Of a stretch of 64,000 nucleotides of DNA, positions 1 to 11,053 are shown piece after piece. Made by a program: the position numbers and the translations under genes. Position 1 is the first letter of the stretch, and each line of letters starts with the position of its first letter. The stretch is from positions 620,001 through 684,000 of the forward strand of contig LODT01000039.1 in NCBI GenBank assembly GCA_001606155.1. The letters run 5' to 3'. Source of the stretch: Tieghemostelium lacteum (lineage: Eukaryota > Evosea > Eumycetozoa > Dictyosteliales > Raperosteliaceae). The notes below the pieces were generated by a model. The model was not told the origin of the DNA, did no database searches, and was given only the letters and a program-made list of their open reading frames with translations.

Positions 1-996
1 TAATGAATGTTCTTGTTTTGCAGGTAGTTTCCAATGTACTCCAAGTGAATTTGTAGATGATATATCACCATAAGTGTGAATATGTAAACCATGTGCTGAC
101 CCATTGAAACCGTATATCTGACCATACACATAAGTCACCACTCTACTAGCATCAGTCTCAAAATATAAACTTCCTGTTATATTACTACCTTCAGGTGCCA
201 CAGCATCATTTTGAATAAAATTACAAATTGCTTTATGAACAATTCCAACAGGACCCATCTCCTTAATAGCACCATTTGGTGCACCTCTTGTTATATATCC
301 ACTAAGTACACCAGGTACATTACCTATACTATTAGCATATCCAATTACACATTTTGATATTCTATAAACAATCATCATTATTAATAATCATTAGTATATC
401 TCAACCCTAGCACCTTTTAATATCCTAATTTTATAATTCATACATATTTCCAGCTGCTAAATATGCATCAGTTTCATTGCAATTGTAAGGGAATTCATAT
501 ATAGCTACTAACAAACCCATCAATGAATTTGGACCAACTAATGTTAATTTTGTAGAATCCACTTGTAAAAGTGTAGAATTAATTCCAAAATTTCCAATTA
601 CACCAGGTTTCTCACATGTACTCTGATTTTGAGGATTAAAAATTGTATTGAAATCTAATGTTTTAGTTGTGTCACCTGTCTGTTTTTATCCATTTTTGAG
701 TTCAAATTAATATTAATATTTTTAGAACTATATATACAAAAAAAAAATTAAAAGATGATACAAACATTATGAGCTATTAATGCAAAGGTACTATTGGGTG
801 CCTCTCCAAAATTTGTAGGATCAAAATATATATAGGTTTGTGAATTTTTCATTGCAATGTACAATGATTTTTTTTGAAATGTATCGGAGACTTGTTGAAA
901 GTTACAAATAGCATATTCGTTTTCACATTTTATAGATACAATTAAAAGTAATACTATTAAAATAGTGTATAAATATATATTAAATGTGTAATTCAT
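1..996 (-). CDS. Cu/Zn superoxide dismutase-like secreted protein (3' end outside window)
   Basis: Three exons are visible: 996-762, 675-444 and 361 to the window edge. The start at 996 is preferred over an in-frame ATG 81 bases upstream because it opens directly into a signal peptide (MNYTFNIYLYTILIVLLLIV then Cys-rich mature sequence). Splicing joins HNV-CDTTKTL and GNI-ISKCVIG, both in frame and parallel to the downstream paralogue. The last exon holds the copper-binding motif HGLHIHTYGD and a third ligand region (GVHWKLP), so the SOD fold continues past base 1. This family converts superoxide to peroxide and oxygen; Dictyostelium has extracellular, membrane-anchored members (SodC type). 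Whether the remaining ligands are present cannot be seen. It lies tail-to-head with a paralogue at 1454-2874, a tandem duplication. Confidence 0.85.
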
Positions 997-1453
997 TTCA
1001 ACAAAGTTCTTTAATAAAAAAAAAATGAAGAATAATTTCTGATGTTGGAGGTAGTTTAATGTATCTTTTTTATTCACAAGATTATTTGTGATTGATTTGA
1101 TCCATAGAATGGAATAATCTCTTTAGTGAAAAAGATCATTATGAAAATAATTTTTTTTTAAACAAAACCAATCATGCAGTGTCAATATCTGAATTCAAAT
1201 TACTTTTGATTGGTCCAACAAAACCAAAACAAACGAAAACCTTTTTTTACAGAAATTTGAAAAAAACAATCAGATATTTTATGATAAACAAGTCCTGATA
1301 GTTATAACTCAATGTTTGAAACCCATATGTCATTGGACAATTTAATTCATTCTAGGATTTGATATTCTTCATACCAACTAAAGAAGATATGATTATATAT
1401 GGGAATTTAAAAAAAAACAAAATAGATATTTTATTGATTTACAACCCACTAGA
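997..1453. other. Gene-free spacer between tandem SOD genes
   Basis: About 460 bases of AT-rich sequence with A and T homopolymers. It must hold the 3' end of the gene at 1454-2874 and the promoter of the gene ending at base 1. I see no open frame, RNA gene or repeat in it. Confidence 0.5.
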
Positions 1454-2874
1454 CTATCTTACAGTTTTCTTGTAGAGATATACAAGTATGGAGAGTGTGA
1501 TTATGATATAAAATGCATTTTTAAAGAAATTTGAAGGTGGTGGTGTTGGAGTTGTAAATTGATTTTCAGGTGGTGAATTTGAACAAATGACATTATTGTT
1601 TTGTATTGATGGTGGTAGTTTAAATGGTGGATTATCAGTAGGTGATAAAAGACCTACAACACACCAACCAACTCTGTCACCAAATACAGTACCATTATCT
1701 CTGATGGCATGTACTACAAAAGAACGACCTAATAAATTATTAGTACTTGTATAGGGAAGATAAGTTGTAGTCCAACTATAATAGGCAGTTGATACTACAT
1801 ATTGACAAATGTTACCAAGGTCACCATAATGTCTGTTAGGATTTGGTGGTAAGGAATGAACCTGACCACTAGAATCCCAGTGACCACCAACTGACATTCC
1901 ATCACCTGACGAAATATCTCCAAGTGAGTGAATATGGAATCCATGTATACTCTGTGGTACCAGTCCATTAATTTCAGCTGTGATGCTTGTTGTCATTGCT
2001 TTAGATTTTTCATCAAATTTTGAGGTTATATATACTGTACCAGTCAATTCACCAAAGAACTTTGAAGTAGGTTCCAAAGTGCATATTGCAGCTTGGTTAC
2101 CATTGACATTTGATAAACCTTTCATTGCACCATTTGAATCTGATTTAGTAGGAATTTTTTTAGAGTCACCTGTCATAGCAGTTACAATAACCTCAGGTAG
2201 TGGATAATCAAAACTACCAATACCAATAACACATTTACCCAGAATATCACCCAAATCTGAATAGTGAGTTAATGGACAACTTTTTGGAGCATTACTATAT
2301 ACAACTAATGTCAATCCAACTAATGAATCTACACCTTGAATAGTTTGATTATCTAATACCAATTCTGGTGTACTTATTGAACTTTCTGATTTAAATGTTC
2401 CAATATAACCTGCAACATTAAGACAATCAATTTCAGTAGATTTTGTTGGATTAAATATTGAAGTTTCATCCAATTGTCTAACAAGGTTACCGTTCTACCA
2501 TTAATTTAAATGTTAATATAAATTTAAATAAAAACAAGTTTAGGCCTGGAGGGGGTGTGTACACTAACATTATGAATAATAACAGTTCTTTCTTTACCTA
2601 AATAATCATCACCATCAGCTTTAATTGCTACATGTAGTTTCTAAAATAATATAATTCATTTAGAACTAGATATTAGTGAATCAAATGGTCTTCTAATTAA
2701 ATACTACAAAGTTTCAAAGATTCCTACATTATCAATACCATACGCAAAAAATACATCACCAGAAATTAATTTCCCTGGGTGTTCTTCTAAATTACATCTT
2801 GCATATTGATAAGTTGTACTATATACAAAAGATACAAATAGTGTAAAGATAAACAATGTTATTAAATTTTTCAT
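1454..2874 (-). CDS. Cu/Zn superoxide dismutase-like, secreted and membrane-anchored
   Basis: Proposed exons are 2874-2728, 2640-2569 and 2494-1454. The protein opens with a signal peptide (MKNLITLFIFTLFVSFVYS). The dismutase domain near the C-terminal half keeps what the family needs: GFHIHSLGD (two Cu ligands), GGHWDSSGQVH (bridging and Zn His), RHYGDLGN (Zn His and Asp), the later VVHAI His, and the Arg of DRVGWCVVG that guides superoxide. After a Pro/Thr-rich linker it ends in a hydrophobic segment (AFYIIITLSILVYLY) with a basic tail, so it is either a single-pass membrane protein or a GPI-anchor precursor. The N-terminal half is a second, more diverged SOD-like module lacking the ligands. 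Active catalysis is likely. The two short introns were placed by phase and could shift slightly. Confidence 0.85.
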
Positions 2875-3169
2875 TGGTGAAGATGATCAATAAAAATAAA
2901 AAATAAAATCTTAAAACTTATTGTCCTTTCACTGAAAAATTAGTAATGGACTAATTTTAATTTAATTGCTAAATTAGTATTCCTCTTTAACAAAAGATTT
3001 AATACTAAACCCATCTAAAATAAATTTTTGTTTTTCACTTCTAGAAGATTCCCTTTCATCGTAATTATTGCAATTTATCAAATTTTCTGAAATTGCTGAA
3101 CTATTTAAACTAAAAATCTAATTCATTATTAATAATTACTTTTATATTTTAGACAAATTTATTTTAAAA

Positions 3170-4183
3170 ATGACAAATAATAATGATAAAGTGATTGCAG
3201 TTACAGGATCAGCTGGATATATAGGTGTGCATCTTGTAAAAATATTGTTGGAAAAAGGGTATAGAGTTAGAGCATTAGTTAGAGATCCTCAAGATGAGAA
3301 TAAGGTTGGTTTCCTAAGAAACTTAGATAAAAGTGAAAAGAAATTATTGGAGTTTGGTGGTGGTGATTTAGAGAAGGCTGATTATAAGGATCTATTCCAA
3401 GGTTGTTATAGTGTTATACATGTTGCAACACCTTATGTGCATACAGCTCCCAATCCATTAGAGGATATTGTTAAACCTGCTGTTAATGGTACTTTAAGAG
3501 TTCTCGAAGCAGCATCACAAGTAAGCACTATAAAGAAACTTATAATCACCTCTTCAGCAGGTGCTGTTATAAATTCTCTGAATCCTAATTTACAAGCTGA
3601 AGATGTGTATAATGATGAACATTGGAATCTAGATTCTACTGTAGAAAATGGTCCTTATTTCTACAGTAAGGTATTAGCTGAGCAGAAAGCATGGGAATTC
3701 CATAAAGAGAATCAAAAGAATGCCAATAGTAATCATTTTGAATTGTCAGTTATCAACCCTGGTTTCATTATTGGTCCTTCTATGACACATAATCTGAATA
3801 CCTCTTTAAAACTAGTTTTGAGATTTATGACTGAAGGTGCACCTATATATCCAATTAGAGTTGGTATTGTTGATGTACGTGATGTTGCATTGGCACATGT
3901 ACTAGTACTGGAATCCTCAACATCCAACAATCAAAGATACCTTGTAATCAACAAGGTTGTACAATTCAAAGACCTCCCACTCACAGCTCAGAAACTATTT
4001 CCACAATTACAATTCAACATTAACCCATCACTCCAAGAGACTAAAGTAAAATCATGGACTGTCAATACCACTAAAATTCAATCATTAGGTCTAACTAAAT
4101 TCATAGATTTTGAAACTACACTAAAAGACATGATTGACAAGTTTATTGAATATAAACAATGGAATGTCACTTCGAATCAATAA
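3170..4183 (+). CDS. Extended short-chain reductase, dihydroflavonol reductase-like
   Basis: Intronless, 337 residues, usual length for extended SDRs. The N-terminal Rossmann motif reads TGSAGYIGVHL (GxxGxxG), followed by an Arg-rich stretch (RALVRD) that in this family favours NADPH. The catalytic pair is in PYFYSKVLAE (YxxxK), with an upstream SSAG serine. The match is to the NAD(P)-dependent epimerase/dehydratase group that includes dihydroflavonol-4-reductase, cinnamoyl-CoA reductase and yeast methylglyoxal reductase (Gre2). In an amoeba the substrate is unlikely to be a flavonoid; an aldehyde or ketone is more probable. There is no signal peptide, so it is cytosolic. It starts about 295 bases from the start of the SOD gene and is transcribed away from it, so the two may share a promoter region. 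Confidence 0.85.
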   Translation: MTNNNDKVIAVTGSAGYIGVHLVKILLEKGYRVRALVRDPQDENKVGFLRNLDKSEKKLLEFGGGDLEKADYKDLFQGCYSVIHVATPYVHTAPNPLEDIVKPAVNGTLRVLEAASQVSTIKKLIITSSAGAVINSLNPNLQAEDVYNDEHWNLDSTVENGPYFYSKVLAEQKAWEFHKENQKNANSNHFELSVINPGFIIGPSMTHNLNTSLKLVLRFMTEGAPIYPIRVGIVDVRDVALAHVLVLESSTSNNQRYLVINKVVQFKDLPLTAQKLFPQLQFNINPSLQETKVKSWTVNTTKIQSLGLTKFIDFETTLKDMIDKFIEYKQWNVTSNQ

Positions 4184-4240
4184 AATAATATACAAGAATT
4201 TTGTATAGTTCAAATAATACTTGTTAGATTTTAAAATTAT

Positions 4241-5718
4241 TTACATTTGACTGTCATCCTCTTGATTCTGTTGTTCTTCTTGCTGTTGTGCTTTTCTAAT
4301 AGATTTCAATATACCAGAAACAGCTGTACTTCTATTACCCTTTTTTGTATTTGTAATTTGTTGATTTAATGGTTTATCGGGTGATACCAAAACAAAATTG
4401 GGTTCTATTGATTTTCCTTCTTTATCATTACTATTGTTATTATTATTAGTGTCACTAAACTTAACATCAATTTCATTGGACTTTGATCTCTCTAATATCT
4501 TTGCATTTTGTAATAAACTAAAGTTTACTTCTAAAACACCATCATTTGTTAAATATTCAAAATCCTCTAATAATTCAATACCATTTTCATTTAATTTTAA
4601 ATATAAAACATTATTTGTAATTTTAACTACAATACCTTCCTGATAAATTAAGTATAAATGAGGGTTAATTATAAACCACAAAGAGTGCATATGATAAATT
4701 CCTACTTACAATATATTTTGAAAGTGTCATATTAAAATTTGAAATAATGTTCTTTTGGAAAGCAATCTTGTCACCTACAATTGGTAGGTCTATTAATGGT
4801 TCACATTGGTCATAATTGATTTGAGCAATTTCAGGATCTTCCATATCAGCATCATTGTCATCAACATAATATTCACCATTCTCATTTGCTCTCATTTTCA
4901 TTATATCACTATAGTTCATTAAATAACTTTTATTGGTCAATGTATCATTGAAACCAATAGGTTGTGTATTCTTTTTAAGGTTACCATTACCATTAGACTT
5001 CTGTACTGGTTTGTTAGGTGAAGAGTTATTCTTTACTGGAGATGGTCCTACTTTTGCTTTTGCTTTTGGAATTGGTTTGGAAACTGGTTTTTTAATGGGA
5101 ATCTCAATTGAACTTTTACTAGTATTATTAGATGACTCTTCTTCTTCTTCCTCTTCCTCATCCTTTTCACTTGATCTTTCATCATCACTTTCACTTGAAT
5201 TACTCTCTGAAGAAGATGAACTACTACTACTACTACTATGAGAAGACTCAGTCTCAGAGGTATTATAAGATGATGATATAGAACTGTCCCTTTTGAATTT
5301 CTTTGTCTGTTGTGTATTTGATTTTGTTGTATATTTTTCATTCAATTTTCGTTTCTTACTTTGATTCTTTATTAAACTGTTTAATAGATTTAATAGAGAA
5401 TAGATTCAGATTGAGTTATTTATCAATTTAAAGTATTAATAGACTAATCAACAATGATAATTAATTTACAAGATATTACTTTATACTATCAATCTCTAAT
5501 AACAATTCAAAAGGTTCATCAGGCAATATTATATAATCATCTGTATCATATGACAAATGAAATTCATCATTTTCCAATTTAAACCTACTAGCAACTAAAT
5601 TATATATAGATTTCATTGTACATTTTTTTTCTTTTATACTATCAGGTACATATAACACAATCTTTTCAGGTAAATTAGATAATGTTTCAAAATCTTTAAT
5701 GTTAACCTTTAACTTCAT
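4241..5718 (-). CDS. Coilin-like protein
   Basis: Three exons: 5718-5480, 5358-4710 and 4639-4241, about 428 residues. The first exon encodes an N-terminal ubiquitin-like fold (KVNIKDFETLSNLPEKIVLY... ending PFELLLEID) that resembles the coilin self-association domain. The middle exon starts with a basic KKRKLNEK stretch, then long Ser and Asp/Glu runs and a Lys/Pro-rich linker. The C-terminal part reads LIDLPIVGDKIAFQ and then, across the last intron, EGIVVKI, which matches the Tudor-like fold of coilin (GDxIAFK, then a short strand pair). Coilin scaffolds Cajal bodies, where snRNPs and snoRNPs mature. All three junctions keep frame. Identification rests on the order of both end domains; an unrelated nuclear protein remains possible. 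It is convergent with the SDR gene, 57 bases apart. Confidence 0.72.
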
Positions 5719-5915
5719 CTTTGAGTGTTATGTTTTCAACAACAAAAATGTTTTTTATTTTTATAAAAAGCGACAAAAGGTGAACATTTGAAAAATAATT
5801 ATTTATTCATATTGTTCAATATTAGTTTTGGAGTGTGAAATTATAAATACTATCTATATAAATTTAGGGGAAGGGATAAGGGGGTGGGAGTGGGGAGTAG
5901 GTATATTTGAGAAGC

Positions 5916-7452
5916 TTAATCATCAAGGGCCAAAGAGAACTGAGTTTGAGCACTGATAGAAAGAGATCTTCTTCTTTCGAATGTTGTCTCTTGAAATTTA
6001 GATAAAAGAGGTTTTTGTGGTTGCACATGCTGTAAATTAGAATGAACCCAAGGTTGTTGTTGGTGTTGTTGAATTGGTTGCTGTTGTTGATGATATCTCT
6101 CTAAATTTGGTGAATTTGGTGAAAAATTGATAGGTGAGTTCTTTCCACTATTATTACTACTGGTAGTACTTGTAGATAATTTCAAATTGTACAGGTTAGG
6201 TGGTGGTGTACTACTTCCACTACTGTTCCTTTTGATTACTGAAAATAACTCTGGAGGTGCTGAATAAGAGAAACCATGAAATGCCATTTGATCTGAATCC
6301 GATAGATTACTATTAATAGTATTAGGATTCAATGGTTGTGAATGTAATGTGCAGTTGGGGTCAAAATAAGATAAATCCAAAGGCCCATTTAAATGTGGTT
6401 TAAAAGGTGGTTCAATTTCCTTATTTGCCATCTTATTCCAATTTACAGATTTAAAAAATGGATGTTGTTTGATTTCCTCTACATCTGATTCGCCAGATCC
6501 CAGTCTCTTGGATGGATCTCTGTTTAGTAACTGAGAGAGAAGGGATATAGTGGTTTTAGAGATTCCCGGTGGGAATTTAAGTGGGCTTGAGAGAATCATT
6601 CTTGTCATTTCCTGTGGGTCTTCAGAGTAGAAGGGAGGTAGACCACTAATCATTTCATAGAGGAGAGTACCAAGTCCCCACCAATCTACAGATCTGCCAT
6701 ATCCAGTACCTGATAGAATCTCAGGTGCAATGTATTCTGGTGACCCACACATGGTGTATGTTGGAACACCGTCTTTTACACCCTCTTTACATAGACCTAG
6801 ATCCACAAGACATATGTTTCCGTCTAGGTCCATTAAGAGATTTTCCAATTTCAAATCCCTGTAAATCACTCCGTGTTCATGAAGGAATCCAATTGCCAAC
6901 ATGATCTGACTGATATAGAATCTTGCAGTGTCTTCAGAGAATGTTTCACGCTCTGAAATATGATAAAACAACTCACCTCCTCCAATGTAGTCTAAAACCA
7001 TACAAAGTGAGTCTTGTGTCTGAAAAGAGTATTTCAAACCTACGATAAAAGGATGATAGTATTTCTTTAGTAACTCTCGTTCTGTGAAGGTATGTTGAAC
7101 TGCATTCATATCCAAACATCTATCTTTTCTGATAATCTTCATTGCATATAGTCTTCCTGTATCAATCTTCTTAACTAGATTCACTTGACCGAATGCACCT
7201 TTACCTATCATACGAAGATATATAAAATCATCTACAGTTGCCTTCTTATTCGAGCTTGTAAAACTCAGTTTTATATGCACTAAAATCGAAGGATTTGAAG
7301 TCAAAGGTATCCATTGATCCAAAAACTGTTTTTGAAATGTGCTAAAAGGAATAGACAATTTACCAATAAGTTTACCTTTACCTCTACTAGATATCAAATG
7401 ACTACTAGTACTAGATAAACTATTCAAACTTCCATTACTATTACTTATATTA

Positions 7453-7486
<34 letters not shown>

Positions 7487-7964
7487 GATTACTATTTACA
7501 AAATGAGATATCTCATTGATTATTGGTTGCATTTCTTGGTCTTGATCTAAAAGTTGTCGATTTAGATCAGATTTTGAGAAACATTGCCATATGGAGAGAG
7601 TGAGTACAGAGGTTGATGACATGACATCAAATGTGTATCCTTCGTTCCATTCGATATCAGAGAGTGCCTCTTGAGGACTACTGATGAGGATAGAGGATGT
7701 TTGTATAGACTGTTTCTCTAAGGATGCCAAACAATAGATTTTTACAGGTTCAAATGTACCATCTTGTTGGAGGGTACTATTATCAATCTTAAATCCTTTA
7801 ATACTCTTTAGTGAGAAGAATAATTGTGCTTGGTTTTCTAGAAATTCATTTGAATAACTTGGGTTTATTATAACATTATTATTGTGATTGTTGTTGTTGT
7901 TGGTTGTGGTAGTGTGGTGATTTGCAGGTTTCTTTATAATTGAATGATAGATATCTTTTAACAT
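5916..7964 (-). CDS. AGC-family protein kinase with N-terminal C2 domain
   Basis: Intronless, 682 residues. Residues about 45-235 resemble a C2 domain interrupted by a Gln run. The kinase domain begins near 247 with GKGAFG (254-259), the ATP Lys in YAMKI (276) and YRDLKLEN at 368-375. The metal-binding triplet is DLG (388-390), not the usual DFG. The activation loop YTMCGSPEY keeps the threonine that PDK1 phosphorylates in AGC kinases, and APE is intact. A hydrophobic motif FHGFSY (562-567) follows the AGC tail. The Ser/Asn/Gln-rich C-terminus is probably disordered. The C2-kinase order recalls yeast Sch9; Dictyostelium has related genes (pkg series). I would place it among Akt/S6K/Sch9-like kinases but not assign an orthologue. 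Confidence 0.9.
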
Positions 7965-8384
7965 AATGTTATCTATCCAATGTGTGCCTGTGTTTTGTGT
8001 GGGTCAATGAGTTGTGAAATTTAAAATATATATATATAAGGTAAATGTTTAAAAAAAATAAATATATGTAAGGTAATATATAGAAAATTAAAAAGTAGGT
8101 TATTATATATAATTTACAATTAACAGAAAACCAACAAAAAGATAAAAAGGAAATTTTAAAATAAAAAACAAGCTTGTGTAAGAAAAGAAAATTTTTTAAA
8201 AGAAAAGATCCATAGTCAAAAAAAAATAATTAAAAATATCGATGATGATCTCTTTCAGATCTTTTTAATTGACAGTTCTTTTTTTGGTGAAAAGAATTGT
8301 TTTCTTCTCTTTCCAAGAGGTAATGATATCATTATTGATATTTATTGTACAATTGATTTTCTTTATATTAATTAATAAAAATAA
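7965..8384. other. Gene-free AT-rich spacer
   Basis: About 420 bases between the kinase start and the NMNAT stop, both on the minus strand. It contains alternating TA tracts near 8027-8036 and A/T homopolymers, as expected of a dictyostelid promoter. No coding or RNA signal seen. Confidence 0.5.
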
Positions 8385-9179
8385 TTATTGAGGTATTGTT
8401 TTATAAAGATTATTTTGATTAATGTAATCTATTACATCATTGTTGGTTAGATATTTTATAGATTCTCCATTGAAAACCTTTTCACGAAGTTTAGTTGAAG
8501 ATATATCATTGAGAATTGATATGGGAATGAAATGAATATCTTTTCTATTATCTGTCAGAATCTGATTTTTTGATATAATTTCATCTAAATTGGAACCACT
8601 TCTCTCCAAACACAACATACCATAGTGATCATTTGATGTAATTAATTTCATATCATTAGGATCCCATAAATCAGGTATATTAAATGACCCCAATAAATCA
8701 GCACCACAAACTAATTTAACCTTAATATCATCTCTATTAAAATGATTTGAAATCTCTTTTCTAATATGATCGAGTACCTGTCTAGTTGGTATAAAATCTT
8801 TACTACTAGATTCCCATAGATCCATCATTAACCAATTTGAATCCTTTAGTGCTAGACTTGTCATTTCTTTTCTATAATTTATATTAATCAATGTCTTTTT
8901 CTTATAAGCATCACCAACAGGTGACAAATATCCACCAATAACCTCATATTTATTATTCTTATTTGGATGTATTAAGTAGTCTCTAGCAATTTCTAAACAT
9001 ATTATTCATCAATATAAGTCATTTACATAGTTCTCTTTATTCATTTACATACCCATCATTCTTAAATGCATATAAGTTATTGGGTTAAATGATCCACATG
9101 CTAATAATACCACTGGTTGTTTAGTTGTATCTTTTGTTGGTTCTTTTAATTTATCCACAGGGAATCTATATGTTTCCAT
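8385..9179 (-). CDS. nmnat: Nicotinamide/nicotinate mononucleotide adenylyltransferase
   Basis: Two exons, 9179-9053 and 8992-8385, give 244 residues. The first exon carries the nucleotidyltransferase signature GSFNPITYMHLRM (GxFxPxxxxH/T) and the junction reads LRMMG-EIARDY in frame. The second has GGYLSPVGDAYKKK, LVCGADLL and the C-terminal ISSTKLRE motif that binds ATP. The enzyme makes NAD (or deamido-NAD) from NMN (or NaMN) and ATP, the last shared step of NAD synthesis. The start at 9179 puts METYRFP before the catalytic motif. No in-frame ATG was seen just upstream, although coding-like sequence (FIDILVQLPKR) precedes it, so an unseen 5' exon is possible. Confidence 0.88.
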
Positions 9180-9509
9180 TCTTTTTGGTAATTGTACTAA
9201 AATATCTATAAAGTTAAATGTATTGTAACTAAAGAATCTCTTGATCTTTTGTTTAATTTAATTTGTTTGTGCAAAATTATTAAAAAATTAATTAGAAAAA
9301 ATTTTTCTAAGTTATTAGAATATTTCTTAATCGAACATCAATCAAAATCAGACCTTTTCTCAATTTTTAGTCATAACTATCATTTGAATATGTGTGAAAA
9401 TATACAATATTTATTGAATAATTGAAAAACAACATGTTTCTAAAAAAACTTTCAATTAAACTAATAACTAGGGTTGAGATGGTGATTGATTCATTTTTAA
9501 TTTATCTGT

Positions 9510-9700
9510 AAATTTTGTAATTTTGTTGATGAAATATTGATTTTTTTAGTTTTTTAAGTGATTTAGTTGTACTGTTTATATCTATTTGATCCAACATCAA
9601 TAATGATCTGATTGTGTCTGAAGTTGAGGAAACTAATGGTGGTGAATGTTGATAGATACGATCTCTCTTTAACTGTTGTTGTTTGTCATTTAAAGAGCTT
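9510..9700 (-). other. Coding-like open frame without ATG, next to TMEM14 stop
   Basis: Just after the TMEM14 stop, in another frame, about 60 codons stay open with dictyostelid codon use: LNDKQQQLKRDRIYQHSPP, then SSTSDTIRSLLMLDQIDIN, ending KSLKKLKKSIFHQQ and a stop near 9512. It has no usable ATG but is preceded by a good splice acceptor (TTTTTTCTCTTATCAAG). It could be a 3' exon used by an alternative TMEM14 transcript, part of an unrecognised gene, or a relic. The second half loosely recalls the last helices of BAG domains, which I cannot confirm. Confidence 0.3.
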
Positions 9701-10071
9701 GATAAGAGAAAAAAGTCTTAAATAACACTGCTGCACTAAAGAGTGCTACTAAACCTGCTGGCATAAATTTATGTGAATTTAAAAATCTATTTCCCATTAC
9801 AACTAATAATCCTAATGACCTGATATATATATTTAAAATTATAAGAATAAAATCAAATTAAATGAATAAAGAATTATTATAATTGTACTTACAATACCAT
9901 AGTCATTTGCATACCAAGTCTTCTATTGGTATTTGTTAAATAGGCACTGTATGCAACTAAACCTGCTGATGTTAAACCACTAACTAAACTTGCATTACTA
10001 CCAGCTTTCAAATAACCAATAGCACCACCAACACCTAACAGACATGCATATACATAAACAAGTAATGTCAT
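9690..10071 (-). CDS. TMEM14-family small mitochondrial/membrane protein
   Basis: Two exons, 10071-9893 and 9819-9690, encode 102 residues with four hydrophobic segments. Family landmarks are GGAIGYLKAGSNASLVSG near the N-terminus, NRRLGMQMT in the middle and MGNRFLNSHKFMPAG near the end, closely parallel to human TMEM14A/C. The junction MVL-SLGLLVVMGNRF is in frame (phase 2). TMEM14C works in the mitochondrial inner membrane in protoporphyrinogen import for haem synthesis; other members are ER-linked. Which role applies here cannot be told from sequence. Confidence 0.88.
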
Positions 10072-10446
10072 TCTAAATCAAGTAAAAACAATAAACAAAA
10101 TTAATATAATAAAAAAATAAAAAAATTTTATAAAAAAATAAAATTGCATATCCTAAATGTCACCTCATATGAAAATATCTTGAAAATAAAAGGACAACCT
10201 TTTACCAAAAATCATTGAATTTACTAAAATTCAATGAATTCAATTTGTGTATGGAATTTTTCTGAATTGTTATATATTATCAAATTATATAGTATTATAT
10301 ATAATATTTATGTAAATATAAAATATTGTTGAAAAAATGTAAAGAAAATCTGATGACAGTCGTTATCATTGTCTTCTGTACACCAATAATATAATATTTA
10401 GCTTTTTTTTTTTTAAATATTTATTATACTACTCCTAAAAGAAATT
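10072..10446. other. Gene-free spacer
   Basis: Very AT-rich 375 bases between the TMEM14 start and the ribosomal protein P1 stop, with several A and T homopolymers. It must include the TMEM14 promoter. No coding or RNA signal seen. Confidence 0.5.
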
Positions 10447-10910
10447 TTAATCGAAAAGTGACATACCCTGTGTTTAATTAAGTGAGAAATGGTTAATAAT
10501 TGAAAATTATAATAAAAACATAAATAATAATTACCATATCTTCGTCGGATTCTTCTTTCTTTTCTTCTTTCTTTTCTTCTTTTTTAGTCTGGGGCGGTAG
10601 TGGTGGTGGTGGCAGTGGCAGTAACTGGGGCAGAGGAAGCGACTGGAGCAGATGAGACAGTCAATAAAGTTTCCATCTTCTTTTTGGCCAAGGTATCAAC
10701 GTAAAGTTGAGCAACGTATGCTGGGACAGTTACACCGGCAGCTTTGGTTAAAGCAACGAGTTTATCGGCTTTGATGTCTTGCTATAAATAATAGTGATAA
10801 TGTGAATATTTTATTCTCCAAACACCTAATCTGTTCTAATCCTCTTTGAAATTTACTTTGTCATCATATAAGATGAGGGAAGCGTAGTTACAGGCAAGAT
10901 CGACGGACAT
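10447..10910 (-). CDS. rplp1: 60S acidic ribosomal protein P1, frame interrupted in hinge
   Basis: Exons: 10910-10857 (MSVDLACNYASLILYDDK), 10781-10535 and 10467-10447. Exon 2 reads QDIKADKLVALTKAAGVTV and on into an Ala/Thr/Pro hinge. The last exon gives GMSLFD and stop, the conserved acidic-tail end of P proteins that contacts elongation factors. Exon 2 does not stay in one frame: the hinge runs to a stop (APD-stop), while the Lys/Glu tail (KKEEKKEESDEDM) lies one base out of step. The change of frame falls at a run of four G on the plus strand (10591-10594). Codon use is the G/C-ending type of highly expressed genes, unlike its neighbours. P1 with P2 forms the ribosomal stalk. A sequencing error in the homopolymer is the simplest reading; a true mutation or frameshifting is not excluded. 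Confidence 0.88.
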
Positions 10911-11053
10911 TGTGTTACTGTTGTGTGTGTAAAGTATGTGAGGTTCTCCTGGACAAAAAAAACAAAATCTCAAAAAAATTTTCAAAAATAATTACAAAAA
11001 AAAATAAATTTCGAAATAAACGTTGATACATGCATGTTGGTGTGGGGTAAACT

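Noticed and set aside
3733-3930. Minus-strand frame inside the SDR gene
   Set aside because: Overlaps conserved SDR sequence; no independent support.
7455-7490. CAA/TTG triplet array in the kinase gene
   Set aside because: A coding Gln run, ordinary for dictyostelids, not an independent repeat element.
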